Source: Paenibacillus sp. OK003
GTDB taxonomy: Bacteria; Bacillota; Bacilli; Paenibacillales; Paenibacillaceae
NCBI RefSeq assembly: GCF_900109515.1
Contig: NZ_FOBD01000006.1
Coordinates: 248,001-312,000, forward strand
Direction: 5' to 3'
Length of the DNA stretch: 64,000 nt
Made by a program: the position numbers and the translations under genes. This document shows, one piece after another, positions 1-8,548 of the stretch; the stretch's first letter is position 1, and each line of letters begins with the position of its first letter. A model generated the notes under the pieces. It searched no databases and was not told where the DNA came from. It worked only from the letters and a program-made list of their open reading frames with translations.

Positions 1-556
1 GAATACACCAAGAGAGAGGTGACCCACATAAATGCCCTTTCGGAGCGAGGTCCGTATGTAGATTGTTGGCATAGTTTCGTAAACCGCCCAAAGCGATTCC
101 CACGTTACCCATCATCGGGATGGGATATATAGCAGAAAGTCCAGTAGTGAACAGAATCGCTCCAGTCTGGCGTTCCAGCATAGCCGGTAATACCTGTTGC
201 ACACTATGAATTGCACCGAGCACCAGACCCTGGAACTGATCCAGTGCATTATCTGTAGTAACATTCATGGCAGGTGTCGGAGGAAACTGTCCAACCGTAG
301 GGCTGAACTCCAGCACATCAATAAAACCGTACTTCTCTTTAATTTGGTCAAAAGCCTGTGTTAATTGTTCCGGGTTATATAAATCGGCTGCGAAGCCGGA
401 TGCTTCAATACCTTCTGATTTTAACTGGGCTGCCAGGTTATCGAGTTTGTCTTGGTTTCGTGATACCAGAGCTACCTGAAATCCGTTTTGTCCAAATTTC
501 TGTCCTATAGCCATCCCGAGTCCGGGGCCTGCGCCAACAATGACGATGGTTTTCAT
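1..556 (-). CDS. SDR-family protein without catalytic Tyr/Lys, 3' end cut by window edge
   Basis: The reading frame starts at 556 behind AGGAGA and runs off the left edge, giving the first 185 residues of a short-chain dehydrogenase/reductase-like protein. The Rossmann nucleotide-binding loop GAGPGLG is at residues 8-14, after strand KTIVIVG. At the position of the usual YxxxK catalytic pair (about residues 152-156) the sequence reads VGIAL, followed by the typical GGLRNYANNL helix, so both catalytic residues appear absent. Redox activity by the classical SDR mechanism is therefore doubtful, although cofactor binding is likely. A TetR-type remnant lies upstream on the other strand. The family call is firm; the substrate and role are unknown. 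Confidence 0.85.
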   Translation of the reverse strand, partial: MKTIVIVGAGPGLGMAIGQKFGQNGFQVALVSRNQDKLDNLAAQLKSEGIEASGFAADLYNPEQLTQAFDQIKEKYGFIDVLEFSPTVGQFPPTPAMNVTTDNALDQFQGLVLGAIHSVQQVLPAMLERQTGAILFTTGLSAIYPIPMMGNVGIALGGLRNYANNLHTDLAPKGHLCGSPLSWCI

Positions 557-578
557 CTCATGTTTCTCCTGCAGAATC

Positions 579-592
579 GTTGTGTAGACAAC
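579..592. promoter_or_regulatory. Inverted repeat, possible operator of the SDR gene
   Basis: GTTGT-GTAG-ACAAC is a perfect 5-bp inverted repeat 22 bp upstream of the SDR start. Its place between the SDR gene and a TetR-like remnant would suit a TetR operator. The regulatory role is inferred only from position and symmetry. Confidence 0.3.
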
Positions 593-671
593 AGTTCCTA
601 TATGCTGAGGTCAGTACTCGCTGCGAACGAAGTTACAGGTCGCTAGGACCCGTACTGGAACTTCAGCTTAG

Positions 672-866
672 AGAAAAAATCCAGATTATTATGTTGCAAC
701 TGTTGAACAGTCAGAAAATTCTAAACCGGAGCATAACTCACGTAAAGAGACAGCCGCAGTCCTTTTAAGCTGGGGGATGTATGGCGCGGCTTATCAATGG
801 AACCAGCAGGGTCGGAACGTGCCAATGGATCAACGACACGCTTCCTCTCCTGTTGTATGGAAATAG
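672..866 (+). pseudogene. C-terminal remnant of a TetR/AcrR-type regulator
   Basis: The frame ending at TAG 864-866 encodes KETAAVLLSWGMYGAAYQW and then a short polar tail. This resembles the last helix of many TetR/AcrR regulators, where an SWAIYGAA-like segment sits near the C-terminus. The frame is blocked by a stop just upstream (669-671), has no start codon or ribosome binding site, and no helix-turn-helix is present in any frame between it and the SDR gene. I read it as the eroded end of a regulator once divergent from the SDR gene. The family assignment is from motif memory and is tentative. Confidence 0.45.
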
Positions 867-953
867 CATCTTTTTTGAGAATGAATAAATTTCTGCTCAT
901 TTATGGGTTATAATGGAATCATAAGATTAAAGCTGCTGGAAAGGGGAATGTAT

Positions 954-1133
954 ATGATGGACTTCAGCAAGCCGCCCCATGCCTCCGAATCACATACACA
1001 CAAACAGCGCCATGAAGAAAAAGAACAACAGCTTTTAGCCGGAGGGAAAAGCATTTGGTGGGAAATCAGCAACTGGCTGATTCTCGGTGGGATACTTGCG
1101 GTCATCTTTGTATTGTTTAAGTTCGTTTTCTAG
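954..1133 (+). CDS. Small single-pass membrane protein, unknown function
   Basis: This 59-residue protein has a charged, histidine-containing N-terminal half and one hydrophobic C-terminal segment (WLILGGILAVIFVLFKFVF), which suggests a tail-anchored membrane protein. I chose ATG 954 because AGGGG at 942-946 is 7 bp away; ATG 948 would sit against the ribosome binding site. A TATAAT at 909-914 could be the -10 box but has no good -35. I do not recognise the family. Confidence 0.6.
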   Translation: MMDFSKPPHASESHTHKQRHEEKEQQLLAGGKSIWWEISNWLILGGILAVIFVLFKFVF

Positions 1134-1225
1134 AGAAAGTAAGTTTATTCTTTTGACACACAACCGGGCGAATCCCCATATGATGCATTACTTCAGCAAG
1201 TAATTGGGGAAATGGGGAATCCGGG

Positions 1226-1423
1226 ATGGCAAAAGCAAAGGGAAAAAAGGCTCCCGCGTTAAAGAGTGACAAACTTCGTGTATCCATGAAGTTGGTTACT
1301 TCGGATGTATGTGAGCGCTGCAAGACCCCCTGTACACGAGGAATGGATTATGCAGCACGGATGCGAACCGATGGAGCTGTAGGCAAGGGCGTACCTTGTA
1401 TATTGACTCGTCATACTTCGTAA
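1226..1423 (+). CDS. Small basic protein with CxxCxxxC motif, unknown function
   Basis: This 65-residue protein starts with a lysine-rich stretch (MAKAKGKKAPALK) and contains CERCKTPC plus one more cysteine near the C-terminus (VPCILTR). Four cysteines in this pattern could bind zinc, as in small treble-clef or ribbon proteins, but this is inference. ATG 1226 is preceded by a purine-rich stretch. TTGACA at 1153-1158 with a weak -10 near 1177 may be its promoter. A strong terminator follows at 1491. I cannot name the family. Confidence 0.6.
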   Translation: MAKAKGKKAPALKSDKLRVSMKLVTSDVCERCKTPCTRGMDYAARMRTDGAVGKGVPCILTRHTS

Positions 1424-1490
1424 TCAGCAGCATAATAAAATTGATCCACAAGAAGTTCGTATAATTACGCATTGCCAACAACTATACTAT

Positions 1491-1523
1491 AGGGGCGTCC
1501 TTTAACAGGGAACGCCTCTTTTT
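1491..1523 (+). terminator. Rho-independent terminator
   Basis: AGGGGCGT (1491-1498) pairs with ACGCCTCT (1512-1519), followed by a T-run. It ends the transcript of the small cysteine-containing protein. Confidence 0.75.
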
Positions 1524-1651
1524 GGTCATTCCAAGGGGTGGAAAATAATCTGGATAAAAAATGAAAAATGATGAAAAACAGCGCAACTTTGTGGATGAAT
1601 CTGCAGTATAAATGTACAGCAGCTAGCAGCAGGGGAGGGAATATTGACGGA

Positions 1652-2206
1652 ATGAAATGGAAAAGAATTTTGCTGTGTGTCACGGTATTCTCCTTGCTCG
1701 GCGGGTCTTTATTGTTTGCAGATTCAGTGAACGAGAAGATTCGGGTTCTCATAAACGGCAAGGAAGCAGCTGACGGTGGTTATCTGATTGACGGAACGAC
1801 CTATGTACCTGTAAGGGAAGCGGGCGGAATCGCCAGATGGGATAGCACAAACAAGAGAGTAACGGTTATCAAACCGAATGTACATATTTTTCTCTTCAAG
1901 GGAGATACCGTGTTTGGCAACGTGAACGTGGGTAAGTTGAAATTTAATGTATTCTCACAAGTCGACAGTTTGACAACGGATATAGCTGCTGTGAAGGTGA
2001 CGATTACCAATCCAAGTGGTGAGGTTAAGGATATTCAGTCCCAAGAGCTTAAGACACAGAAGGATAACTTCTGGTTCCGAACGTACGATTTTACGTATGA
2101 TTTTAGCCGGGCTGGCAAGTACCAAGTCGGTTTTTATATTAAAGAAAATGCAAACAGTAGTTATGTGCTGGCAGCCGAGAAAATCATTACCGCGCTGAAC
2201 GAATGA
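1652..2206 (+). CDS. Secreted protein with copper-amine-oxidase-N-type (stalk) domain
   Basis: The protein has 184 residues from ATG 1652. It begins with MKWKRILL and a hydrophobic stretch ending in SLLFADS, a plausible Sec signal peptide. Next comes a segment of the copper amine oxidase N-terminal-like type (IRVLINGKEA, then TYVPVREAGGIARWD and RVTVIKP), a fold common in secreted proteins of Paenibacillus and Clostridia that does not imply oxidase activity. The C-terminal half (VKVTITNPSGEV to FSRAGKYQVGFYIKEN) looks like a beta-sandwich. GGGGAGG at 1632-1638 is a slightly distant ribosome binding site. In-frame starts upstream exist, but they would bury the signal peptide. Function is unknown. 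Confidence 0.75.
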   Translation: MKWKRILLCVTVFSLLGGSLLFADSVNEKIRVLINGKEAADGGYLIDGTTYVPVREAGGIARWDSTNKRVTVIKPNVHIFLFKGDTVFGNVNVGKLKFNVFSQVDSLTTDIAAVKVTITNPSGEVKDIQSQELKTQKDNFWFRTYDFTYDFSRAGKYQVGFYIKENANSSYVLAAEKIITALNE

Positions 2207-2303
2207 AGCAAAAATAACCTTGTCGGTTAAATTGACCTGAACCATTGAACATGTTACGATATGCAAGGTTACACAATTTCTATTTATAAAGCGAGGTATA
2301 TCA

Positions 2304-2621
2304 ATGAGCGATCACACACATGAACACGGCGATGCCTGCGGATGCGGTCAAGACCACGACCACGACCACGAGCATGAAGAAGTTCTTCTGACACTGACAG
2401 ACGAGAACGGAAATGACGTGGAGATGGTTTTGGTGGAGACGTTTGACGTGGAGAAGCATGTTTATGCGCTCCTGCTGGAACGTAACAATCCTGAAGCTGA
2501 CGGCATCATTCTGCGTATGGAAGAAGAAGACGAGGAAATGGTGCTCTACAATATTGAAGACGAAGAAGAGTGGACCCGTGTTGAAGCGGCGTACAACGAA
2601 CTCGTTGCAAGCCAAGAATAG
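2304..2621 (+). CDS. DUF1292 (YrzB-type) protein with histidine-rich N-terminus
   Basis: This 105-residue acidic protein has a DUF1292-like body from about residue 26 (EVLLTLTDENGNDVEMVLV, then VYALLLER and a run of Glu/Asp). DUF1292 proteins such as Bacillus YrzB are small cytosolic proteins of unknown function, usually next to ruvX. Here the gene stands alone and carries an extension with about nine histidines and two cysteines (HTHEHGDACGCGQDHDHDHE), which looks like a metal-binding tail. GCGAGG precedes the start. A terminator follows. Confidence 0.8.
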   Translation: MSDHTHEHGDACGCGQDHDHDHEHEEVLLTLTDENGNDVEMVLVETFDVEKHVYALLLERNNPEADGIILRMEEEDEEMVLYNIEDEEEWTRVEAAYNELVASQE

Positions 2622-2647
2622 TAGTCATCCTTTTGGACTAAAGCAAG

Positions 2648-2676
2648 AAGGCTCCTTAATTATAGGGGGCCTTTTG
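2648..2676 (+). terminator. Rho-independent terminator after the DUF1292 gene
   Basis: AAGGCTCC (2648-2655) pairs with GGGGCCTT-type bases at 2666-2673, followed by TTTTGTTT. Confidence 0.7.
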
Positions 2677-2792
2677 TTTGCTTTTTATTAGGTGTATATG
2701 TTGTTTTTTCTTGCGACAGGGACAGTGGAATAGGTGGAAAAATGCAAACGATACAGCGACCATAAGCCCATGGCAGGACAAGTCTGTGTGGA

Positions 2793-2829
2793 GAAAAAAT
2801 AAAAAAGACCAAGCATCTCGCTTGGTCTT
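2793..2829 (-). terminator. Rho-independent terminator of speA
   Basis: AGACCAAGC (2806-2814) pairs with GCTTGGTCT (2820-2828). On the minus strand the hairpin is followed by a long T-rich run. Confidence 0.85.
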
Positions 2830-2863
2830 AGAGATCAATCAACCTCATGTGAAAGTTGTTGTT

Positions 2864-4351
2864 CTAGAAAATCGCATCTGCTTCCACGATGACTTTCACG
2901 TTGGTTACGCTACGGTCTTCAGGTCCTTTTACAGGCAGTCCAACTTCAACATGATCAATGATGTAATCGATGTTTTCCTGAGTGATAACCTCACCTGGCA
3001 GCAGAATCGGAATTCCTGGTGGATATACGTAGATGAATTCCGAAATAATCCGGCCTGCGGATTCCTTGAAAGGAATAACTTCGGTATCACCATAGAACGC
3101 ATCACGTGGAGTCAGCATCAGCTGTGGTACATCTGGAACCTTGACCACCAGCTCATGGGCTGGATTCACCTGATAATACGTACGGGATAGATCCTGCAGG
3201 GCGTTCAGCAAGATTTCTACGGAGTCATCCGTATCTCCCGGCGTGATGAGGCACAGAATATTATACATATCACTGAGCTCCACCTCGATTTTGTAATGCT
3301 CACGTAGCCAGTTCTCTGTTTCGTAGCCTGTAATTCCAAGGTGGCGAACATGAATGGTTACTTTGGTTGGGTCGTAATTAAAGGTAGCCTCTGTACCCAG
3401 CAGCTCTCTGCCGAAGCAATACAGTCCGTCCATATCATTAATGGAGCGTCTTGCAAACTCAGCCAGATCAATGGCTTTCTGTGCCATCTGATGGCCATTC
3501 AGAGCCAGATTACGTCTCGACGTGTCGAGCGAAGCCAGCAGGATGTATGAAGTCGACGTTGAGGTCAACATGCTCAAAATGGTTTGTACACGTTGCGGAT
3601 TGACATAACCATTCTTCGTGTTCAGGTTAAGTACGGAACTCTGAGTCATGGAACCACCCAGCTTGTGTACACTCGTTGCAGCCATATCAGCCCCGGCGGC
3701 CATGGCGGAGAGCGGCAAATCTTCATGGAAATGAATGAGTACGCCATGCGCTTCATCCACAAGTACTGGAACCTGATAGCTATGCGCCAGTTCAACAATT
3801 TCTTTCAGATCGGTACATACACCGAAGTACGTTGGGTTAATGACGAGCAATGCCTTGGCATCGGGATGACGCTCAAGAGCACGTCGGATCGCGCCTGTTG
3901 TGACACCGTGATCGATCCCTAGATTGGCATCCTGCGCAGGAGATACGAACACGGGTTTCGCTCCTGAGAAAATGATGGCAGACATGACCGACTTATGCAC
4001 ATTACGGGGAACAATAATCTTGTCACCCGGTTCACATACCGACAGAATCATGGTCATGATGGCACTGCTTGTGCCTTGTACACTAAAATAGGTATAATCG
4101 GCTCCGAAGGCATCGGCTGCCAGAATCTGCGCTTCCTCAATGACACCGGTTGGCTGATGCAAATCATCTAGCGGTGCGATGTTAATCAAATCTATGGAGA
4201 GGGCATTATCGCCGATAAATTCACGAAATTCGGTATCCGTTCCCAATCCTTTTTTATGTCCCGGAATATGAAATTGCACCGGATTGAGTGCCGCGTGATT
4301 TTTTAAAGCGGTAAACAGCGGCGTACGGCGGTGATCCATCAGTGCTGTCAC
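2864..4351 (-). CDS. speA: Arginine/lysine/ornithine decarboxylase, PLP-dependent (SpeA type)
   Basis: This 495-residue fold-type I PLP enzyme matches the length of Bacillus SpeA (about 490). Residues near the N-terminus read FHIPGHKKG, a family hallmark. VLVDEAHG holds the PLP-contacting Asp and His, and SVHKLGGSMTQ carries the Schiff-base lysine. The C-terminal third (LTPRDAFYGDTE, YPPGIPILLPGE) is the Orn/Lys/Arg decarboxylase C-terminal region. The expected reaction is arginine to agmatine for polyamine synthesis; lysine or ornithine cannot be excluded from sequence alone. It is monocistronic, with its own promoter, an unusual 140-nt leader and a terminator. Confidence 0.88.
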   Translation of the reverse strand: MTALMDHRRTPLFTALKNHAALNPVQFHIPGHKKGLGTDTEFREFIGDNALSIDLINIAPLDDLHQPTGVIEEAQILAADAFGADYTYFSVQGTSSAIMTMILSVCEPGDKIIVPRNVHKSVMSAIIFSGAKPVFVSPAQDANLGIDHGVTTGAIRRALERHPDAKALLVINPTYFGVCTDLKEIVELAHSYQVPVLVDEAHGVLIHFHEDLPLSAMAAGADMAATSVHKLGGSMTQSSVLNLNTKNGYVNPQRVQTILSMLTSTSTSYILLASLDTSRRNLALNGHQMAQKAIDLAEFARRSINDMDGLYCFGRELLGTEATFNYDPTKVTIHVRHLGITGYETENWLREHYKIEVELSDMYNILCLITPGDTDDSVEILLNALQDLSRTYYQVNPAHELVVKVPDVPQLMLTPRDAFYGDTEVIPFKESAGRIISEFIYVYPPGIPILLPGEVITQENIDYIIDHVEVGLPVKGPEDRSVTNVKVIVEADAIF

Positions 4352-4374
4352 AACCTTTCCTAATTATAATTTGT

Positions 4375-4437
4375 AAGAAAAACGTCTTTCGACGTAAATT
4401 CTATGAAGACAGACCGCATGTAGCGGATGTTTTTCTT
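4375..4437 (-). promoter_or_regulatory. Candidate transcription attenuator in the speA leader
   Basis: In the speA mRNA sense, ACGTC-GAAA-GACGT (4395-4382) followed by TTTTCTT is a small intrinsic-terminator-like hairpin. Its 3' half plus the T-run (4386-4375) can instead pair with an upstream segment (4437-4426), 11 of 12 positions complementary, with a CCGC/GCGG hairpin in between. Mutually exclusive terminator and antiterminator pairings are seen directly; the ligand and function are not known. Confidence 0.45.
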
Positions 4438-4500
4438 GCGATCACGGATTTAGTTCAGCTTCGCTGATAACTTATCATTTTGTAATCTCAAACAAATTTG

Positions 4501-4528
4501 AGTATAGCAAATTAAGAACCGAATGCAA
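4501..4528 (-). promoter_or_regulatory. SigA-type promoter of speA
   Basis: On the minus strand, TTGCAT (4528-4523), a 16-bp spacer and TATACT (4506-4501) with an upstream TGC (extended -10) lie about 145 bp before the speA start. This implies a long structured 5' leader. Confidence 0.6.
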
Positions 4529-4633
4529 GCAATATTGCTTGACAATTTTTCGAATTGCTGAGATTTGGACACATCCCCGAGGGTTACAGTAAGGATAGGA
4601 GATGGGCAAGCAAGCATCGAAAGGGGAAAAAGA

Positions 4634-5926
4634 ATGCAAACCAATACAAAACCAGCCAAAATCCTGCGATCACCTTTCTTTATCGCCATGTGGCTAACGC
4701 TTTTTCTAGTTGAAATTATTAAAGGTGCCCTGCTGGTCGCTATTTTGCCCGTGTATATGGACAATATTCTGGGTTTGTCCGCTGGCGTGATTGGTGTGGC
4801 CTTTGCCCTTCAATATTTGGGAGATAATCTGTTCCGGGCTCCCTCTGGCTGGGCAGCAGAACGGATCGGGTTCCGCCCGACAATGGTGACGGCCCTAATG
4901 TGTACATTAGTTGCTGTAATCATGATTATCTTTTTCAAAAGTGCATTTGGACTTGCCATGGCTTGTCTCATTCTTGGAGTGGGAACGTCACCCCTGTGGC
5001 CTTGCGCTATGACAGGCGTGACTGCGATGTCGGGTCCGCAGAACAAGAACGGTACAGCCATGGGCGCGCTGGAGATGGCGGCACTTGGAGGGACTGGTCT
5101 AGGGCCGATTGGAATGAACTGGCTGCTGGAGCGGACGCATCACGATTATCGCACCATTTTCCTGGTGTTGATGGGTGTTGCAATCCTGGTCATTCTGGTC
5201 GCCTTGATTCTACCTGGACGTGTCGTTGTTGAGGGAGAGCATGCGGAACATGAGACGAAGCGGGCAGATATGAAATATCCGGCTAAACCGAATATTCTTA
5301 CGCCTTTCATCCGACTCAAAAATAGTGTCCAGGGCACATTGCAACGGGTACGCAGCACCCTTAATGTGAATCCGCTCGTATATCCTGCACTGTTCATGCA
5401 GTCCTTTGTTATTGGTCTGCTCAGTCCCGTGATTACGCTATACACTCGTACAGACCTGCACATCTCACCCAACCTGTACAGCTTGTTGCTGATAGCCGGT
5501 GGTGGCATCACGGTCATTGCACTGCTGCCTGTAGGGAAAATGGTGGACCGTTTTGGAACAGCCCCGTTCCTGAACATCGGTTTTTTAATGGCAGCAGCAA
5601 GTCTGTTTGCTTTTTCTTCCATTACGTCTATTCCTATAGTGTTCGGTATCGTCATGCTGGTTGGCGTTAGCTATGCCATGATTCTCCCGGCCTGGAATGC
5701 GTTTGTAGCCACACTGATTCCCAAAGGAGAACGCGGAGCGATCTGGGGTTTCTTCCTGACCCTTCAGGGATCAGGCATGGTCGTAGGGCCGATTGTGTCC
5801 GGACTGCTGTGGGATCATGTTAGTCATCCGGCTCCATTTATCGGAAGTGCTGTCGTTATGGCTGGACTTGCTGTTGTGCACTATGTGTTATCCCGTAAAC
5901 CGTATCGTACAGCTCCTGCCAAATGA
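4634..5926 (+). CDS. MFS transporter, 12 TM type, substrate unknown
   Basis: This 430-residue hydrophobic protein shows the major facilitator pattern. It has an N-terminal half with about six membrane segments (from FFIAMWLTLFLVEIIKG), a long charged cytoplasmic loop near residues 195-235, and a second set of six ending before SRKPYRTAPAK. GWAAERIGFRPT matches the loop 2-3 signature, and GKMVDRFGTAP its repeat in the second half. ATG 4634 is preferred because AGGGG lies 8-9 bp before it; an upstream ATG would add a charged tail. The gene is alone and ends in a strong terminator. Drug/proton efflux is the most common role in this group, but no substrate can be read here. Confidence 0.82.
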   Translation: MQTNTKPAKILRSPFFIAMWLTLFLVEIIKGALLVAILPVYMDNILGLSAGVIGVAFALQYLGDNLFRAPSGWAAERIGFRPTMVTALMCTLVAVIMIIFFKSAFGLAMACLILGVGTSPLWPCAMTGVTAMSGPQNKNGTAMGALEMAALGGTGLGPIGMNWLLERTHHDYRTIFLVLMGVAILVILVALILPGRVVVEGEHAEHETKRADMKYPAKPNILTPFIRLKNSVQGTLQRVRSTLNVNPLVYPALFMQSFVIGLLSPVITLYTRTDLHISPNLYSLLLIAGGGITVIALLPVGKMVDRFGTAPFLNIGFLMAAASLFAFSSITSIPIVFGIVMLVGVSYAMILPAWNAFVATLIPKGERGAIWGFFLTLQGSGMVVGPIVSGLLWDHVSHPAPFIGSAVVMAGLAVVHYVLSRKPYRTAPAK

Positions 5927-5961
5927 TGCGATGAAGCCAGATAAGAATCATCCAATAAGAA

Positions 5962-6004
5962 AAGGGAGTTTCAACAACCGTACAGGTTGTGGAACTCCCT
6001 TTTT
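5962..6004 (+). terminator. Strong rho-independent terminator
   Basis: A long stem (AAGGGAGTT with AACTCCCTT, inner CAACC with GGTTG) is followed by TTTTT. It ends the MFS gene. Confidence 0.9.
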
Positions 6005-6226
6005 GAGTCTAAAATGCATACATTTCGCGTCTACTATATCATGAAAAACGGGGGCTTGCCCCTGTGCATCTGCGGAAAGCTGCGATCCTCCGGATCAATC
6101 GGTGAAAAATAGTCAAATAACCAAGTACCCTTACATAAAATGAAGTATAAAATAGGGTAAGCCGATTGAGTAGAAGCGATTGAAGAAGAGGGCCGGAGCA
6201 TATCCGGTACAGATGGAGGGAGTGCC

Positions 6227-6826
6227 GTGAATAAGAGTTATGAAGTTGAATATTGCAATCTGGAGCTGCGGTTCAACCGTCGGCATATCCAAAATTTGAT
6301 CAAAGACCTTATTCGTGAGGGGTATTCACTATATTGGAGCGAGGACGAATCCTTTTTTATTCTGTCAGTCCGCACCGGACGCAAGCTGGTAAAGCTCCGT
6401 TTTCAACAGACGCGCAGTGGGAATTACAAGATGACAGGAGATTATATTATCAAGGATGCAAAACTTGCGGAATGGTTGGAGAAACTGATTGGGGATACAC
6501 GCGGGCATGCCGTTGTGAAACGCTTTAAGGATCAGCAAATGACCGTGGAAAATATTTTGTTCGGTGAAGTCATTCGTCTCGTTGAAGTATCCGGGTTCAA
6601 GCAGCGTGTTATTTTTCAAAAGGAACCTGCGCCGACGGCGGAAGAAATGGAAGAAATGTTCCTCTCCCGCGAAGGCGAGGAGCGACTCATGCTGCTGCGC
6701 ATGGAAGTGGATGATGAACTGGAGCGTCTGTATGCCGCCATTCAGATGGATAATATCGAAAAAGCAAATGCCTGTCGTACAGTCTTAAAGCAGTTGTCAG
6801 GGCACATGCTGATGCTGGAAGGCTGA
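6227..6826 (+). CDS. Conserved hypothetical cytosolic protein
   Basis: This 199-residue soluble protein starts at GTG 6227, 7 bp after GGAGG (6215-6219). It has no signal peptide or membrane segment. The N-terminal half is alpha/beta with several arginines (RRHIQNLIKDLI, RTGRKLVKLRF), and the C-terminal half is acidic and helical (PTAEEMEEMFLSREGEERL, then DDELERLYAAIQ). I do not recognise a characterised family. It stands alone between two terminators, directly before gndA. Confidence 0.7.
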   Translation: MNKSYEVEYCNLELRFNRRHIQNLIKDLIREGYSLYWSEDESFFILSVRTGRKLVKLRFQQTRSGNYKMTGDYIIKDAKLAEWLEKLIGDTRGHAVVKRFKDQQMTVENILFGEVIRLVEVSGFKQRVIFQKEPAPTAEEMEEMFLSREGEERLMLLRMEVDDELERLYAAIQMDNIEKANACRTVLKQLSGHMLMLEG

Positions 6827-6857
6827 AATATAACGCTGTATTTATGAAAATACGATG

Positions 6858-6883
6858 AACACCTCAGGAATTGGGGTGTTTTA
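6858..6883 (+). terminator. Rho-independent terminator
   Basis: AACACCTC (6858-6865) pairs with GGGGTGTT (6873-6880), followed by a short T-run. Confidence 0.65.
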
Positions 6884-6996
6884 TCGCTGTGCGACCATGG
6901 TCCGGGGTTCACTTCTATGCGTAAAACCGTTAAAATGGGGGTATTGTTGAGAATTCATTTCAATAAAATTAATTGGAGCAAAGGATGGAGGACCAG

Positions 6997-8406
6997 ATGG
7001 CGAAACAACAGATCGGTGTCATTGGACTTGCAGTAATGGGCAAAAATTTGGCCCTTAACATTGAAAGCAGAGGTTTCACGGTATCGGTATTTAACCGTTC
7101 CCCGGAGAAAACCAACGATCTTCTGAAAGAAGCCGAAGGTAAAAACCTGACAGGCACATTCTCTATTGAAGAGTTTGTGGCATCCCTGGAATCCCCGCGC
7201 AAAATCCTGATTATGGTACAAGCTGGTTATGCAACCGACGCTACCATTGAACAACTGCTTCCTCATTTGGATGAGGGCGACATCATTATTGATGGCGGTA
7301 ACGCATACTTCCCTGACACCCAACGTCGCAGCAAAGAGCTGGAAGACAATGGCATTCGCTTCATCGGTACAGGTGTATCCGGTGGGGAAGAAGGCGCGTT
7401 GAAAGGCCCGGCAATTATGCCAGGTGGACAAGAAAGTGCGTACAAGCTGGTTGAACCGATCCTGACAGCCATTTCGGCCAAAGTCGGAGACGATCCTTGT
7501 TGTACATACATCGGACCAGACGGTGCCGGACACTATGTGAAAATGGTGCATAACGGTATCGAGTACGGAGATATGCAGTTGATTGGTGAAGCTTACCACT
7601 TGCTCAAATCTGTATTGAACGTTTCCGTTGAAGAGTTGCATGAGATCTTCACCGAGTGGAATCAAGGGGAGCTGGACAGCTACCTGATCGAAATCACTGC
7701 AGATATCTTCTCCAAATATGATCCAGAAACAGGCAAACCCATGGTTGATGTCATTCTGGATGCAGCTGGACAAAAAGGAACAGGCAAATGGACAAGCCAA
7801 AGCGCGCTGGATCTCGGCGTACCATTGTCCATGATTACGGAATCCGTATTCTCCCGTTTCCTGTCTGCCATGAAAGACGAGCGCGTGGCGGCAAGCAAAA
7901 TCTTGAATGGACCTGCGGTTGAAGCATTCTCTGGCGACAAAAAAGCGTTCATCGAAAATGTGCGCAAAGCGCTGTTTGCAAGTAAAATCGTATCCTACGC
8001 ACAAGGCTTTGCCCAGATGCGCGCAGCTTCCGACGAGTATGGCTGGGATCTGAAATACGGCAACATCGCCATGATCTTCCGTGGTGGCTGCATCATCCGT
8101 TCCCAGTTCCTGCAAAATATTAAAGAAGCGTATGACAAAGATGCAGCACTGAAAAACCTGCTTCTGGATCCATACTTCCAAAACATTGTTGAATCCTACC
8201 AAGGTGCTTGGCGTGAAGTTGTAGCTGCTGCGGTAACTCAAGGCGTTCCGGTTCCTGGGTTCTCCAGCGCATTGTCCTACTACGATAGCTACCGCACTGA
8301 GCGTTTGCCTGCGAACCTGCTGCAAGCACAACGTGACTACTTCGGTGCTCATACGTTCAAACGTCTGGACAAAGAAGGCAGCTTCCACCACAACTGGATG
8401 GAATAG
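6997..8406 (+). CDS. gndA: 6-phosphogluconate dehydrogenase, decarboxylating
   Basis: The enzyme oxidises and decarboxylates 6-phosphogluconate to ribulose 5-phosphate in the oxidative pentose phosphate pathway, making NADPH (or NADH). It has 469 residues, the normal length. The N-terminal Rossmann motif [15 protein letters not shown], the segment [15 protein letters not shown], the catalytic [13 protein letters not shown] and the C-terminal QRDYFGAHT are all present. Start ATG 6997 follows GGAGG (6987-6991) and gives [10 protein letters not shown], as in Bacillus GndA; starts 12-24 bp upstream have no suitable ribosome binding site. A large hairpin terminator follows. Confidence 0.97.
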   Translation: MAKQQIGVIGLAVMGKNLALNIESRGFTVSVFNRSPEKTNDLLKEAEGKNLTGTFSIEEFVASLESPRKILIMVQAGYATDATIEQLLPHLDEGDIIIDGGNAYFPDTQRRSKELEDNGIRFIGTGVSGGEEGALKGPAIMPGGQESAYKLVEPILTAISAKVGDDPCCTYIGPDGAGHYVKMVHNGIEYGDMQLIGEAYHLLKSVLNVSVEELHEIFTEWNQGELDSYLIEITADIFSKYDPETGKPMVDVILDAAGQKGTGKWTSQSALDLGVPLSMITESVFSRFLSAMKDERVAASKILNGPAVEAFSGDKKAFIENVRKALFASKIVSYAQGFAQMRAASDEYGWDLKYGNIAMIFRGGCIIRSQFLQNIKEAYDKDAALKNLLLDPYFQNIVESYQGAWREVVAAAVTQGVPVPGFSSALSYYDSYRTERLPANLLQAQRDYFGAHTFKRLDKEGSFHHNWME

Positions 8407-8500
8407 TAGCGTATATACGCAAGTCCGTGAAATTTGGCAAAAGTGTCCTGAATGAGGGGCCTTGGCTCGAAGCTAGGCATGGACAGAAGTTTGGAAAGGG

Positions 8501-8548
8501 GACTTGGAGAGTCGGTTCATACCGATGTGCTCCAGGTCGCTTTTTTTT
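8501..8548 (+). terminator. Two-tier hairpin terminator after gndA
   Basis: GACTTGGAG (8501-8509) pairs with CTCCAGGTC (8530-8538), enclosing a TCGG/CCGA hairpin, then GC and eight T. It is larger than a minimal terminator. Confidence 0.8.

Noticed and set aside
2678..3190. Open frame overlapping the 3' end of speA on the plus strand
   Set aside because: It crosses the speA terminator and its product is a codon shadow of the decarboxylase C-terminus.
6955..8391. A 478-codon open frame antisense to gndA
   Set aside because: It mirrors a highly conserved gene on the other strand, has a composition rich in Cys, Phe and His unlike a real protein, and lacks a ribosome binding site.
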